A DNA stretch of 6,491 nucleotides from an uncultured Actinomyces sp. (GTDB lineage Bacteria; Actinomycetota; Actinomycetes; Actinomycetales; Actinomycetaceae): positions 1-6,491 of the forward strand of contig CAJZFF010000104.1 of assembly GCA_915069725.1 (NCBI GenBank). Reading direction: 5' to 3'. Positions 1 to 6,491 of this stretch are shown piece by piece. A program made the translations under genes and the position numbers. Each line of letters opens with the position of its first letter. Position 1 is the stretch's first letter. The notes under the pieces are model-generated. The model made no database searches and was not told the origin of the DNA. It saw nothing but the letters and a program-made list of their open reading frames with translations.

Positions 1-1
1 C

Positions 2-613
2 GGCTTCGACCTGTACGTGCGCATGGTCTCCGAGGCCGTGGCCGCCTACAAGAAGTCCCTCAAGATCGGTGGGAGTGCGGGTCCCGAGACCGATGCCGAG
101 GCGGGGATCGACGAGGACCTGCGCATTGAGCTGCCCGTGGACGCCACCATTCCCGAGGATTATGTCGCCCATGAGCGGCTGCGTTTGGAGGCTTACACCA
201 AGTTCGCGGCCGCCCGCAGCGAGTCGGAGGTGGCTGATGTGCTTGAGGAGCTCGCCGACCGGTACGGACCCGTTCCCGAGCCCACCCGGCGTTTAGCCTC
301 TTTGGCCAGGCTGCGTGCGCTCGCGGCCCACCTGGGGGTGCGCGAGATCGTCGCCCAGGGCAAGTCGGTGCGCTTCGCCCCGGTGGACCTGCCCGAGTCG
401 GCGCGCATGAAGGTCACCCGCCTCTACCCGGGGACCGTGCTGAAGCCGGCCACGCGCACCATCGTGGTGCCCGCGCCGGGCACCAACCGCATGGGCGGGG
501 CGGCCCTGTCCGGCGAGGAGGTCGTGCGGTGGGCCGAGGTGCTCCTGCGCGCCGTCGTCCAGGGTGACACCTCCTACGAGACCGAGGCCACCACCTACCG
601 CAAACGCCGCTGA
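2..613 (+). CDS. mfd: Transcription-repair coupling factor Mfd, C-terminal part (5' truncated by window)
   Basis: Mfd is a cytoplasmic DNA translocase that removes stalled RNA polymerase from lesions and recruits UvrA. Only the last 203 codons are present, with the reading frame starting at base 2. The opening residues GFDLYVRMVSEAV are the conserved stretch that ends the helicase/translocase module of Mfd. After a short variable acidic linker, RIELPVDATIPEDYVAHERL begins the C-terminal TRCF (D7) domain, which continues through LADRYGPVPEPTRRL and LGVREI. The protein ends in a basic YRKRR tail before TGA at 611-613. The catalytic Walker motifs and the RNA polymerase-interaction domain lie upstream of the window. 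The gene converges on the ABC operon with only 34 bp between stop codons, and I see no clear intrinsic terminator there. Identity rests on recognised family sequence and on the well-known mfd-eno neighbourhood of Actinobacteria. Confidence 0.95.
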   Translation, partial: GFDLYVRMVSEAVAAYKKSLKIGGSAGPETDAEAGIDEDLRIELPVDATIPEDYVAHERLRLEAYTKFAAARSESEVADVLEELADRYGPVPEPTRRLASLARLRALAAHLGVREIVAQGKSVRFAPVDLPESARMKVTRLYPGTVLKPATRTIVVPAPGTNRMGGAALSGEEVVRWAEVLLRAVVQGDTSYETEATTYRKRR

Positions 614-647
614 CGCACGTGCTGATGACAAGGGGAGACTGATCGCC

Positions 648-1325
648 TCAACCGGTGATCCGGCCGTCCTGCATGGTCAGGACCCGGTCACAGGCCTCAG
701 CTACCCGTGGATCGTGCGTGGCGATGATGAGGCTGCCGCCGTGACGAGTGCTCCGGGAGATGAGCAGCGACGTGACCTCCAGGGCGGTGGCGGAGTCCAG
801 CGACGCCGTGGGCTCATCGGCCAGGATGCAGCGCGGCCGGTTGACCAGGGCTCGCGCGACGGCCACACGCTGACGCTCCCCACCTGAGAGCCGCGGGGGT
901 GTGGTCGCCTCGGCCCAACCGATCCCGACGTCGGCCAGGGCCTGTCTGGCCCGCTCGTGCCTGACCCTGCGCCTGGCGCGGGGCCTGCTGTACTCCAGGG
1001 GAAGAGAGACATTCGCCAGCACGCTCAGATGGTCGATGACCGCGCCGCTTTGAGGGATGAGGCCCAGTAAGCGGTTACGGGTCCGGGCTCGCCCATCCGG
1101 GCTGGAGGGAGCGGGGACGCCATTGACGAGGACGCTCCCGGAGGTCGGTGGGATCGTCAGTGCCAGCACGCCCAGCAGGGTTGACTTGCCGCACCCGGAG
1201 GGCCCCATCACCGCTACCGACTCGGATCGGCCGATGGCAAGCGACGCCGAGTCGAGTGCATGGACCGGCTGACCGCCACGGTGGTAATCGACGCTGACCT
1301 CGATCAGCTCCAAGACCCCCGTCAT
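648..1325 (-). CDS. ABC transporter ATP-binding protein (MacB/LolD-like)
   Basis: This 225-residue cytoplasmic ATPase should power the two permeases encoded just upstream in the same operon. Every nucleotide-binding motif is intact: Walker A GPSGCGKST (41-49), Q-loop Gln92 in LIPQSG, signature LSGGERQR (146-153), Walker B CILADE (166-171) followed by the D-loop SLD, and the H-loop His204 in ATHD. The length matches single-domain ATPases of the MacB/LolD/FtsE type. The start ATG at 1325-1323 is chosen because it overlaps the TGA of the preceding permease (ATGA, 1325-1322) and gives a normal N terminus, MTGVLELIEVSVDY. The open frame continues upstream, but that part overlaps the permease gene and has no family resemblance. 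The SD is weak (GGGA 7 nt upstream), so translational coupling is likely. Substrate unknown: peptide export, antibiotic resistance or lipoprotein handling are all possible. Confidence 0.93.
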   Translation of the reverse strand: MTGVLELIEVSVDYHRGGQPVHALDSASLAIGRSESVAVMGPSGCGKSTLLGVLALTIPPTSGSVLVNGVPAPSSPDGRARTRNRLLGLIPQSGAVIDHLSVLANVSLPLEYSRPRARRRVRHERARQALADVGIGWAEATTPPRLSGGERQRVAVARALVNRPRCILADEPTASLDSATALEVTSLLISRSTRHGGSLIIATHDPRVAEACDRVLTMQDGRITG

Positions 1326-2413
1326 CGGACTGTCCCGGATCGCGCGAACTCGAATCGCACACGGCGGACCGTCGCCATGAGAAAGACCAGGTAGATGATG
1401 AGGAGGGCGCTCCCGGCTGCCGCTGCGGCGCCCCTCAACAGAGTGCTGGCCGCCAAGGCCAGAAGCGTCAGAGCCGGAAGCACCAGCATGGTGACGGCCA
1501 GGAAGGCCGCCAGGCGTATGGTGAGATGAGCCGACGTCGCGCCATAGAGATGACGCAGCAGCAGGTCGGCTCGTTCGCGTCGCAGCACCGACCGAATGGA
1601 GGCGCCGTAGGCGATGGAGACCAGGGCAGTCAGCCCCAGCAGACCGACACCGTGCATGGCAGCCCACACCAGGAGCTTGCGGGAGCGCTCGGACTGATCT
1701 GCGGCCAACCGGTGCGGAACCAGAGCCAGCCGGTCCTGCCTGGCAGCCGAGATGAACTGCTCGGTGTCGTCGTCGGTGGCGCAGAGCAGAACCGTGCGCC
1801 ACACGGCCTCCTCCTGCTCGGTGCCATCCAGGTGATCCAGGCTCGAGGGCGGCAGCGCGATCAGCACTGATCTGCTCAGGTCGATTCCTACCGCAGCGGG
1901 GTCGAAGAGCGAGGCCGACGACGGCGTTCGGCCCGCTACCGGCACGCTGCGACCTCCGACGTGCAGCGGTCCGTCCACGGGATGGGGGACCTGATCCCCA
2001 ACCATGGCGCAGGGCGCCGGAGAGCAGAGTCTGGCTCCGGTCACGGCGTTCTGAGCGGCCTGCCCGACGACGATCACCACTGGGTTGCCTCCGGCGAAGG
2101 AAGGGTTGCTGACCTCCACGTTGCTGAGGACCATCGTGTAGGCCGAGCCCGAGGCGATGCGATCACCCAGGTTCTCCATCAGGCCAGTACTCGGATCGTT
2201 GTCCAGATCCCCGAGGTAGTAGGGAGTGAAGGTGGTGGCGTCGAGCTCGCGCAGACGCTGGGCCGCCATCACCACTGACGACTGGGTCACCACCTCGGCC
2301 AGTGTCATAGTGAGGACGGCGCTGACCAGTGTGAACATGAGAGCGATGCCCGCAGTGCTCCAACGGTGGCGCCATGCGGTGCCCACAGCGCCCGCGATCT
2401 CGGTGAGGATCAT
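1322..2413 (-). CDS. FtsX-like ABC transporter permease (second gene of operon)
   Basis: This 363-residue membrane protein has the FtsX/MacB layout. It has one N-terminal helix (about 21-42), a large extracytoplasmic domain (about 43-246), then three helices (about 247-270, 301-325 and 330-349). The cytoplasmic loop RRERADLLLRHLYGATSAHL (278-297) is the typical FtsX-like R-x-LYGAT segment that touches the ATPase. Two cysteines in the outer domain (130 and 135, in LCSPAPC) could form a disulfide. The ATG at 2413-2411 is preferred because it overlaps the upstream permease stop (ATGA, 2413-2410) and has AGAGG about 9 nt before it. An ATG further upstream (2629) would add an Arg/Gly-rich stretch read out of frame within the other permease. 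The gene is clearly diverged from the other permease, so the two probably form a heterodimer. Family assignment is firm; substrate unknown. Confidence 0.88.
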   Translation of the reverse strand: MILTEIAGAVGTAWRHRWSTAGIALMFTLVSAVLTMTLAEVVTQSSVVMAAQRLRELDATTFTPYYLGDLDNDPSTGLMENLGDRIASGSAYTMVLSNVEVSNPSFAGGNPVVIVVGQAAQNAVTGARLCSPAPCAMVGDQVPHPVDGPLHVGGRSVPVAGRTPSSASLFDPAAVGIDLSRSVLIALPPSSLDHLDGTEQEEAVWRTVLLCATDDDTEQFISAARQDRLALVPHRLAADQSERSRKLLVWAAMHGVGLLGLTALVSIAYGASIRSVLRRERADLLLRHLYGATSAHLTIRLAAFLAVTMLVLPALTLLALAASTLLRGAAAAAGSALLIIYLVFLMATVRRVRFEFARSGTVR

Positions 2414-3492
2414 GCTCCGGTACCTCTGAGCTCGAGATGCAACCAGACGGCGAAGGTGAGCCGGCGTGCCATCCACAACACGGCTCCGCCCACCACCGCC
2501 CCCACGGCCACGACCCCCAGCTCCGGCAGTGCAGGAGGAGCCTGGGCGACCAACGCCGTCGCAGCGCCTGCTCCCAACGCTCCGACTGCGGTCCCCGCGA
2601 TGACCCGAAGCAGCTCCCGGCCACAGCACTCGCGGACCAGTGCCGCCTCGGTGGCGCCGATCAGGCGACGCAGCCGGATCTCTTCGCGTTGCTCAGGCAG
2701 CGACAGTGCCAGGGACATGACGGTACAGACGATCCCCAGAGCGGCGAACAGTGCGGCCATGGCCACTGTTGAGTCGCGCACCAGTGACACCAGTGCCGGT
2801 TGCCGCCGGGTGCTCTCAACTGTCAACCCGGACTCCTCCAGCACAGAGCCGACACGTGCGATCAAGGCCGGGTCCGTGGTCCCCAGGAGCAGCTGGCCGG
2901 TGCCCACCGGCGCGCTACCAAGCGGCTCCACAAACTGAAGACTGCTGGTCGATGGCGTGACTCCCTGGACGCTCACGGTGCCGAGTACGGTGCGTCCGGC
3001 AGGTGCCAGCGGAGCCTGTCCACGTGTCCTCCACGCAGTGTCCGAATAGGTCCCGTGGATCGCGAAGAGACCGGGGCGCGAGCTGGTGTTCAGTGGGCCG
3101 GTCCAGTCGATGCGCTGCTTGGGATCGAGGACCACGAGGATGGGGTCACCATCGCCCTGAGAGGTCTTGACCATACTGACGCCCTCCTCAGTGAGAAGTG
3201 TCTGCAGTCGTCGGGCGGCCGTGAGCTGCTGTTCCTCGGTTGCGGAGCGAGCCGAGCTGGACAGCGTGAGGGTAGTCGTCGGCCCGGGCATGCCGTAGGT
3301 AGCGGTTGACCGAGTCTGACCCCACCACAGCACCGCCAGAGCCAGAAAGGCAACCAGCATCCCGTAGGCGACTGACAGTGCCCCGTCTGCCGATCTGCCG
3401 GCGTGAGGGAGGAATCTGTCCCTTGCGCTCGCCAGTCGGGGAGCGGACAGGCTGCGATCCTCGCAGCCGGCGACTCTGGTGGGTGGGCTGAT
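2410..3492 (-). CDS. FtsX-like ABC transporter permease (first gene of operon), probable non-standard ATC start
   Basis: This permease has helices at about 38-57, 242-264, 295-317 and 324-342 and an outer domain between the first two, numbered from the proposed start. The loop QREEIRLRRLIGATEAALVR (268-287) is the FtsX-like coupling segment. The only standard start in this frame is ATG at 3360-3358, giving 316 residues and beginning inside the first helix with no cytoplasmic N terminus. The frame stays open upstream and reads like protein (RDRFLPHAGRSADGALSVAY). It meets ATC at 3492-3490, nine bases after a perfect AAGGAGGT. From there the product is 360 residues, nearly equal to the partner's 363. 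There is no ATG, GTG or TTG between 3492 and 3360 in frame. Possible explanations are rare ATC initiation, an ATG-to-ATC mutation or a sequencing error. The conservative alternative is 2410-3360. Family call is sure; start is not. Confidence 0.8.
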   Translation of the reverse strand: MSPPTRVAGCEDRSLSAPRLASARDRFLPHAGRSADGALSVAYGMLVAFLALAVLWWGQTRSTATYGMPGPTTTLTLSSSARSATEEQQLTAARRLQTLLTEEGVSMVKTSQGDGDPILVVLDPKQRIDWTGPLNTSSRPGLFAIHGTYSDTAWRTRGQAPLAPAGRTVLGTVSVQGVTPSTSSLQFVEPLGSAPVGTGQLLLGTTDPALIARVGSVLEESGLTVESTRRQPALVSLVRDSTVAMAALFAALGIVCTVMSLALSLPEQREEIRLRRLIGATEAALVRECCGRELLRVIAGTAVGALGAGAATALVAQAPPALPELGVVAVGAVVGGAVLWMARRLTFAVWLHLELRGTGA

Positions 3493-3500
3493 GAGCGAGT

Positions 3501-3508
3501 ACCTCCTT
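3501..3508 (-). promoter_or_regulatory. Perfect Shine-Dalgarno of the ABC operon leader gene
   Basis: On the minus strand this reads AAGGAGGT, fully complementary to the 16S rRNA tail. It lies nine bases before the in-frame ATC at 3492-3490. No ATG, GTG or TTG in the permease frame is at a workable distance, so this site is the main evidence for initiation at ATC. Confidence 0.7.
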
Positions 3509-3513
3509 GGTGG

Positions 3514-3536
3514 CTGCCCCGCATGCTGATGGGCAG
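3514..3536 (-). promoter_or_regulatory. Small hairpin in the ABC operon leader
   Basis: On the minus strand CTGCCC (3536-3531) and GGGCAG (3519-3514) form a 6-bp perfect stem with an 11-nt loop, ending five bases before the Shine-Dalgarno. It could influence ribosome access, but a stem this short is common by chance in GC-rich DNA. Confidence 0.25.
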
Positions 3537-3572
3537 ATGGCAGACGTGTGAACAGAATGCGGCCGACCAGCC

Positions 3573-3581
3573 GTTATCTCA
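3573..3581 (-). promoter_or_regulatory. Candidate extended -10 element for the ABC operon
   Basis: The minus strand reads TGAGATAAC, that is a TGn extension plus GATAAC, which matches TATAAT at four of six positions. It lies about 80 bases before the proposed start of the first permease gene. I see no good TTGACA-like -35 at the right distance. It is the most AT-rich spot in an otherwise GC-rich intergenic region, which supports the call modestly. Confidence 0.35.
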
Positions 3582-3589
3582 CACATATC

Positions 3590-3601
3590 CACGGTGCCGT
3601 G
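3590..3601. promoter_or_regulatory. Short perfect palindrome, possible operator
   Basis: CACGG and CCGTG flank a TG spacer, giving a 12-bp inverted repeat. It falls where the -35 region of the candidate minus-strand promoter (GATAAC at 3578-3573) should be, a usual place for a repressor or activator site. No regulator is encoded in the window, so the cognate protein is unknown. Confidence 0.3.
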
Positions 3602-3627
3602 CCGAAACCGCTCGCGCAACCGCTGGC

Positions 3628-3740
3628 CACTGCACGAGGGTCGGGGGCTACTGGGGGAGGGATGGGTCTACTCCACGCAGCTGGGGCCATCGTGCAGTAC
3701 GCACAACCCCCGACCAGTAGACCCCCGCCCTCGTGGAGTA
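3628..3740. repeat. Long ungapped imperfect palindrome built from diverging repeat units
   Basis: Pairing position i with 7368 minus i gives a stem of 49 positions (3629-3677 with 3691-3739), of which 38 are complementary with no gap, around a 13-base loop (3678-3690). The arms are made of repeat units that start CGTGSAGTA. On the minus strand they start at 3677 and 3636, on the plus strand at 3691 and 3732, each pair exactly 41 bases apart. A further partial plus-strand copy starts at 3751 (CGTGCAGCA). A shared internal block, CCCCCGACC, lies at 3707-3715 and, inverted, at 3639-3647. GGTCTACTCCACG (3665-3677) also has a perfect 13-bp partner at 3732-3744. The element lies between divergent genes, so it is not placed as a terminator. 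It may be a REP- or MITE-like dispersed repeat or a multi-site operator. Confidence 0.85.
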
Positions 3741-3833
3741 GACCGACCTTCGTGCAGCACGTGTGCAGGATGTCCGGAACCGCGCCGGTGGGCGGCGGCG
3801 GACCGGCTGCGTGCGTCGTCGCAGGCGGAACGG

Positions 3834-3839
3834 TAGGGT
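3834..3839 (+). promoter_or_regulatory. Candidate -10 element for the lipoprotein gene
   Basis: TAGGGT fits the loose actinobacterial TAnnnT -10 pattern and lies 65 bases before the GTG start of the lipoprotein gene. No recognisable -35 hexamer is at the right distance, so this is only a candidate. Confidence 0.25.
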
Positions 3840-3892
3840 CGGGGGCAGAAATGTTGTGACACCATGTCGCCCTCCGGCGTCGTCCCCCTTCC

Positions 3893-3897
3893 AGGAG
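3893..3897 (+). promoter_or_regulatory. Shine-Dalgarno fixing the GTG start of the lipoprotein gene
   Basis: AGGAG lies six bases before GTG at 3904. This start gives a clean lipoprotein signal peptide, whereas the upstream in-frame ATG at 3763 would add an Arg-rich stretch over non-coding repeat-flanking DNA. Confidence 0.8.
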
Positions 3898-3903
3898 CAG
3901 ACC

Positions 3904-4737
3904 GTGACCCGAAGCCTTGCCGCACGCACGCGCGTCCTTGCCGCCAGCGCTGCACTCCTCCTCGCCGTCGGGGCGCTCGCCGGCTGCTCCGACCACCCCG
4001 GGCAGGTGGCCGACATGCACTACACCGGCCTGGACGGGGCCCGCCACTCCGTGGTCGTCAGTGAGAAGGACGTCGACGTCGTCGTTAAGGAGCTCGACTC
4101 CGCACTCGGTTGGGAGAACCTGGAGCGTCAGGGCGTGAATCGCCCTCAGATCGCTGGTCTCCTCGTTGAGGCGCCCTACCTGACAGAGGTCGGCCAGGCC
4201 CACGGACTGACCGTCACCGATGCGCAGATCGTGGAGATGGTCAAGAAGCAGGTGGGCTTCGAGCCCCGCAAGCCGGAAACGCTCACCTACCTGCGGGCGA
4301 CTGTGCTGTCCGGGCACTTCCAGCAGCTTTCTCAGCACCCGGAGCAGGCTGGGCAGCAGGGGAAGGTCGCGCTCGCCGACCTGGACAAGGTTCGCGGCAC
4401 GTTGGACGGTGACATCTCCCCGCGCTACTCGAATAAGGCTCAGACCTGGTTGACCCAGACCGATCCCCGTCTGGAAGCCGGCAACAACCCCTTCGGAGGC
4501 GGCCTGCAGCAGGCGCCCCAGCAACAGCAGCAGCCTCAGCAACAGGCTCCCCAACAGGGTGGTCAGCAACAGGCTCCGCAGCAACAGCAGCAGCCTCAGC
4601 AACAGGTTCCTCAGCAGGGCGGCCAGCAGCCCGCCGACTCCGGCCAGACCGACGGGCAGGGCCAGACCGGTCAGGGCGACGGTGCTGCGGGCGAGGGCGG
4701 CCAGGGCGCCGAGCAGCCCGAGACCAGCGGCCAGTAG
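3904..4737 (+). CDS. Secreted lipoprotein with SurA N-terminal-like domain and Gln/Pro-rich tail
   Basis: This 277-residue protein is probably an envelope folding factor anchored on the outer face of the cytoplasmic membrane. The signal peptide has Arg residues at 3, 8 and 10, a hydrophobic core (11-26) and the lipobox LAGC with lipidated Cys28. Residues about 45-140 (VSEKDVDVVVKEL, LLVEAPYLTEVGQAHGLTVT, YLRATVLSGHF) resemble the helical SurA/PrsA N-terminal domain of actinobacterial lipoproteins. ISPRYSNKAQTWL (171-183) resembles the closing 'NPRYG' strand of that family. There is no parvulin PPIase domain, so any activity would be chaperone-like. Residues 201-277 are low-complexity: a 20-residue Gln/Pro unit repeated twice, then a Gly/Gln/Glu tail, plausibly wall-spanning and disordered. 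A lipoprotein between mfd and eno is common in Actinobacteria (lpqU in mycobacteria is a different, lytic transglycosylase-type protein). Signal and lipobox are clear; function is inferred. Confidence 0.85.
   Translation: MTRSLAARTRVLAASAALLLAVGALAGCSDHPGQVADMHYTGLDGARHSVVVSEKDVDVVVKELDSALGWENLERQGVNRPQIAGLLVEAPYLTEVGQAHGLTVTDAQIVEMVKKQVGFEPRKPETLTYLRATVLSGHFQQLSQHPEQAGQQGKVALADLDKVRGTLDGDISPRYSNKAQTWLTQTDPRLEAGNNPFGGGLQQAPQQQQQPQQQAPQQGGQQQAPQQQQQPQQQVPQQGGQQPADSGQTDGQGQTGQGDGAAGEGGQGAEQPETSGQ
4507..4626 (+). repeat. Two tandem 60-bp repeats in the lipoprotein gene
   Basis: Copy 1 (4507-4566) and copy 2 (4567-4626) encode QQAPQQQQQPQQQAPQQGGQ and the same unit with Ala changed to Val at position 14. 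The period is exactly 60 bases, so the frame is kept. The core from CAGCAACAGCAGCAGCC to CAACAGG is identical at DNA level in both copies, which suggests recent duplication. Copy number may vary between strains. Confidence 0.92.
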
Positions 4738-4755
4738 GGCCGCACAGAGCCCCCA

Positions 4756-4797
4756 GGACGACGGCGGAACCGAGGGACCGCCGTCGTCCAGTCTTTC
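4756..4797 (+). terminator. Intrinsic terminator after the lipoprotein gene
   Basis: GGACGACGGCGG (4756-4767) and CCGCCGTCGTCC (4778-4789) form a perfect 12-bp stem with a 10-base loop, followed by a T-rich run (GTCTTTCT). It begins 19 bases after the lipoprotein stop and separates that gene from eno. Confidence 0.8.
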
Positions 4798-4845
4798 TCG
4801 CCGGGCGTGAACACTGTGCATTCCTCAGGACCATGGCCCTCGTAG

Positions 4846-6234
<1,389 letters not shown>

Positions 6235-6254
6235 GCCTGACGGCGACCAGCCGA

Positions 6255-6298
6255 CGTCGAGCCGCTGACTGACGCGGCGCCTCAGCCGCGACTCGACG
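6255..6298 (+). other. Nested dyad just after eno
   Basis: CGTCGAG (6255-6261) and CTCGACG (6292-6298) are perfect inverted copies enclosing a second stem, GCGGC (6274-6278) with GCCGC (6285-6289) around a 6-base loop. It starts 21 bases after the eno stop and could stabilise the 3' end of the mRNA or help termination at the stronger hairpin that follows. Confidence 0.5.
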
Positions 6299-6312
6299 AC
6301 GACGCACCCCAC

Positions 6313-6352
6313 CGCTTCGGGGCAGACGGGTTCTTCCGTCTGCCCCGAAGCG
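6313..6352 (+). terminator. Strong hairpin, probable eno terminator
   Basis: CGCTTCGGGGCAGACGG (6313-6329) and its exact complement (6336-6352) form a 17-bp perfect stem with a 6-base loop (GTTCTT). Only TCATCTAT follows, with no real U tract. Such I-shaped, U-poor hairpins are often assigned as terminators in Actinobacteria. An mRNA-stabilising role is also possible. Confidence 0.72.
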
Positions 6353-6466
6353 TCATCTATGGCAGTGCTGTATGCGCGCCCGGCACGGCGGGCCATGACC
6401 GAAGCGTGAGCAACGCGCCCGGTGGCGTGCGCTGTCTCCTGTGCCCTGGTGAGGCAGGATGCCGGT

Positions 6467-6491
6467 ATGACTCCACGCCGCCCCTCCTCCA
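6467..6491 (+). CDS. Start of next gene (3' truncated), possibly DivIC/FtsB-type septum formation initiator
   Basis: ATG at 6467 follows AGGA (6456-6459) at 7-base spacing and opens MTPRRPSS before the window ends. A nearer ATG at 6459 stops after three codons and is excluded. In many Actinobacteria the gene after eno encodes a small DivIC/FtsB-like division protein, often with a basic, disordered N terminus, so that is the best guess from position. Eight residues cannot establish the identity. The 114 bases between the eno hairpin and this ATG show no other gene and no clear promoter. Confidence 0.5.

Noticed and set aside
3090..3524. Minus-strand frame starting at ATG 3524, upstream of the permease Shine-Dalgarno
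   Set aside because: It is out of frame with the permease and its product has no FtsX-like features. Using it would require a frameshift, for which I see no slippery site.
3628..3740. CRISPR array or riboswitch interpretation of the intergenic repeats
   Set aside because: Units are imperfect, only two per arm and in opposite orientations with no regular spacers, and no cas genes or known aptamer core are visible.
3763..3903. N-terminal extension of the lipoprotein to ATG 3763
   Set aside because: It would add 47 Arg-rich residues before the signal peptide and lacks a Shine-Dalgarno; GTG 3904 has AGGAG at six bases.
3574..4821. A 415-codon minus-strand open frame opposite the lipoprotein gene
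   Set aside because: Its poly-Leu stretches are the antisense of the Gln-rich CAG repeats, and it runs through the palindrome and the terminator. The plus strand has the signal peptide, lipobox and Shine-Dalgarno.

Overview
The window is high-GC actinobacterial chromosome. GTG starts, strongly GC-biased third codon positions and the gene neighbourhood (mfd, a secreted SurA-like lipoprotein, eno, then probably a DivIC/FtsB-type gene) match the conserved mfd-eno region of Actinobacteria. The sequence style and the Gln-rich lipoprotein tail suggest Actinomycetaceae (Actinomyces-like), but this is inference and no species can be named.

Layout: (1) 2-613 (+) is the 3' end of mfd, the transcription-repair coupling factor. 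(2) 648 to about 3492 (-) is a convergent three-gene ABC transporter operon, transcribed as FtsX-like permease, second FtsX-like permease, ATPase. Both junctions are 4-bp ATGA overlaps. The first permease has no usual start codon at its likely N terminus: a perfect Shine-Dalgarno (SD) sequence sits in front of an in-frame ATC. (3) 3510-3903 is a gene-free divergent intergenic region. It holds a candidate operon promoter, a short palindrome near that promoter's -35 region, and a striking ungapped imperfect palindrome of about 113 bp built from diverging copies of a CGTGSAGTA-headed unit. (4) 3904-4737 (+) is a SurA-N-like lipoprotein with a tandem Gln/Pro-rich tail and a good intrinsic terminator after it. 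(5) 4948-6234 (+) is a complete enolase gene, followed by two dyads, one with a perfect 17-bp stem. (6) 6467 to the window end is the first eight codons of the next gene.

The + strand genes are housekeeping: DNA repair, envelope protein folding, glycolysis and probably division. The - strand ABC operon looks like an accessory insertion between mfd and the lipoprotein. Its design, one ATPase with two different four-helix FtsX-like permeases carrying large extracytoplasmic domains, is typical of the MacB/LolCDE/BceAB-like superfamily. Those systems act in lipoprotein or peptide handling or antimicrobial-peptide resistance, but nothing in the window identifies a substrate. I found no tRNA, rRNA, CRISPR array, transposase or phage gene.
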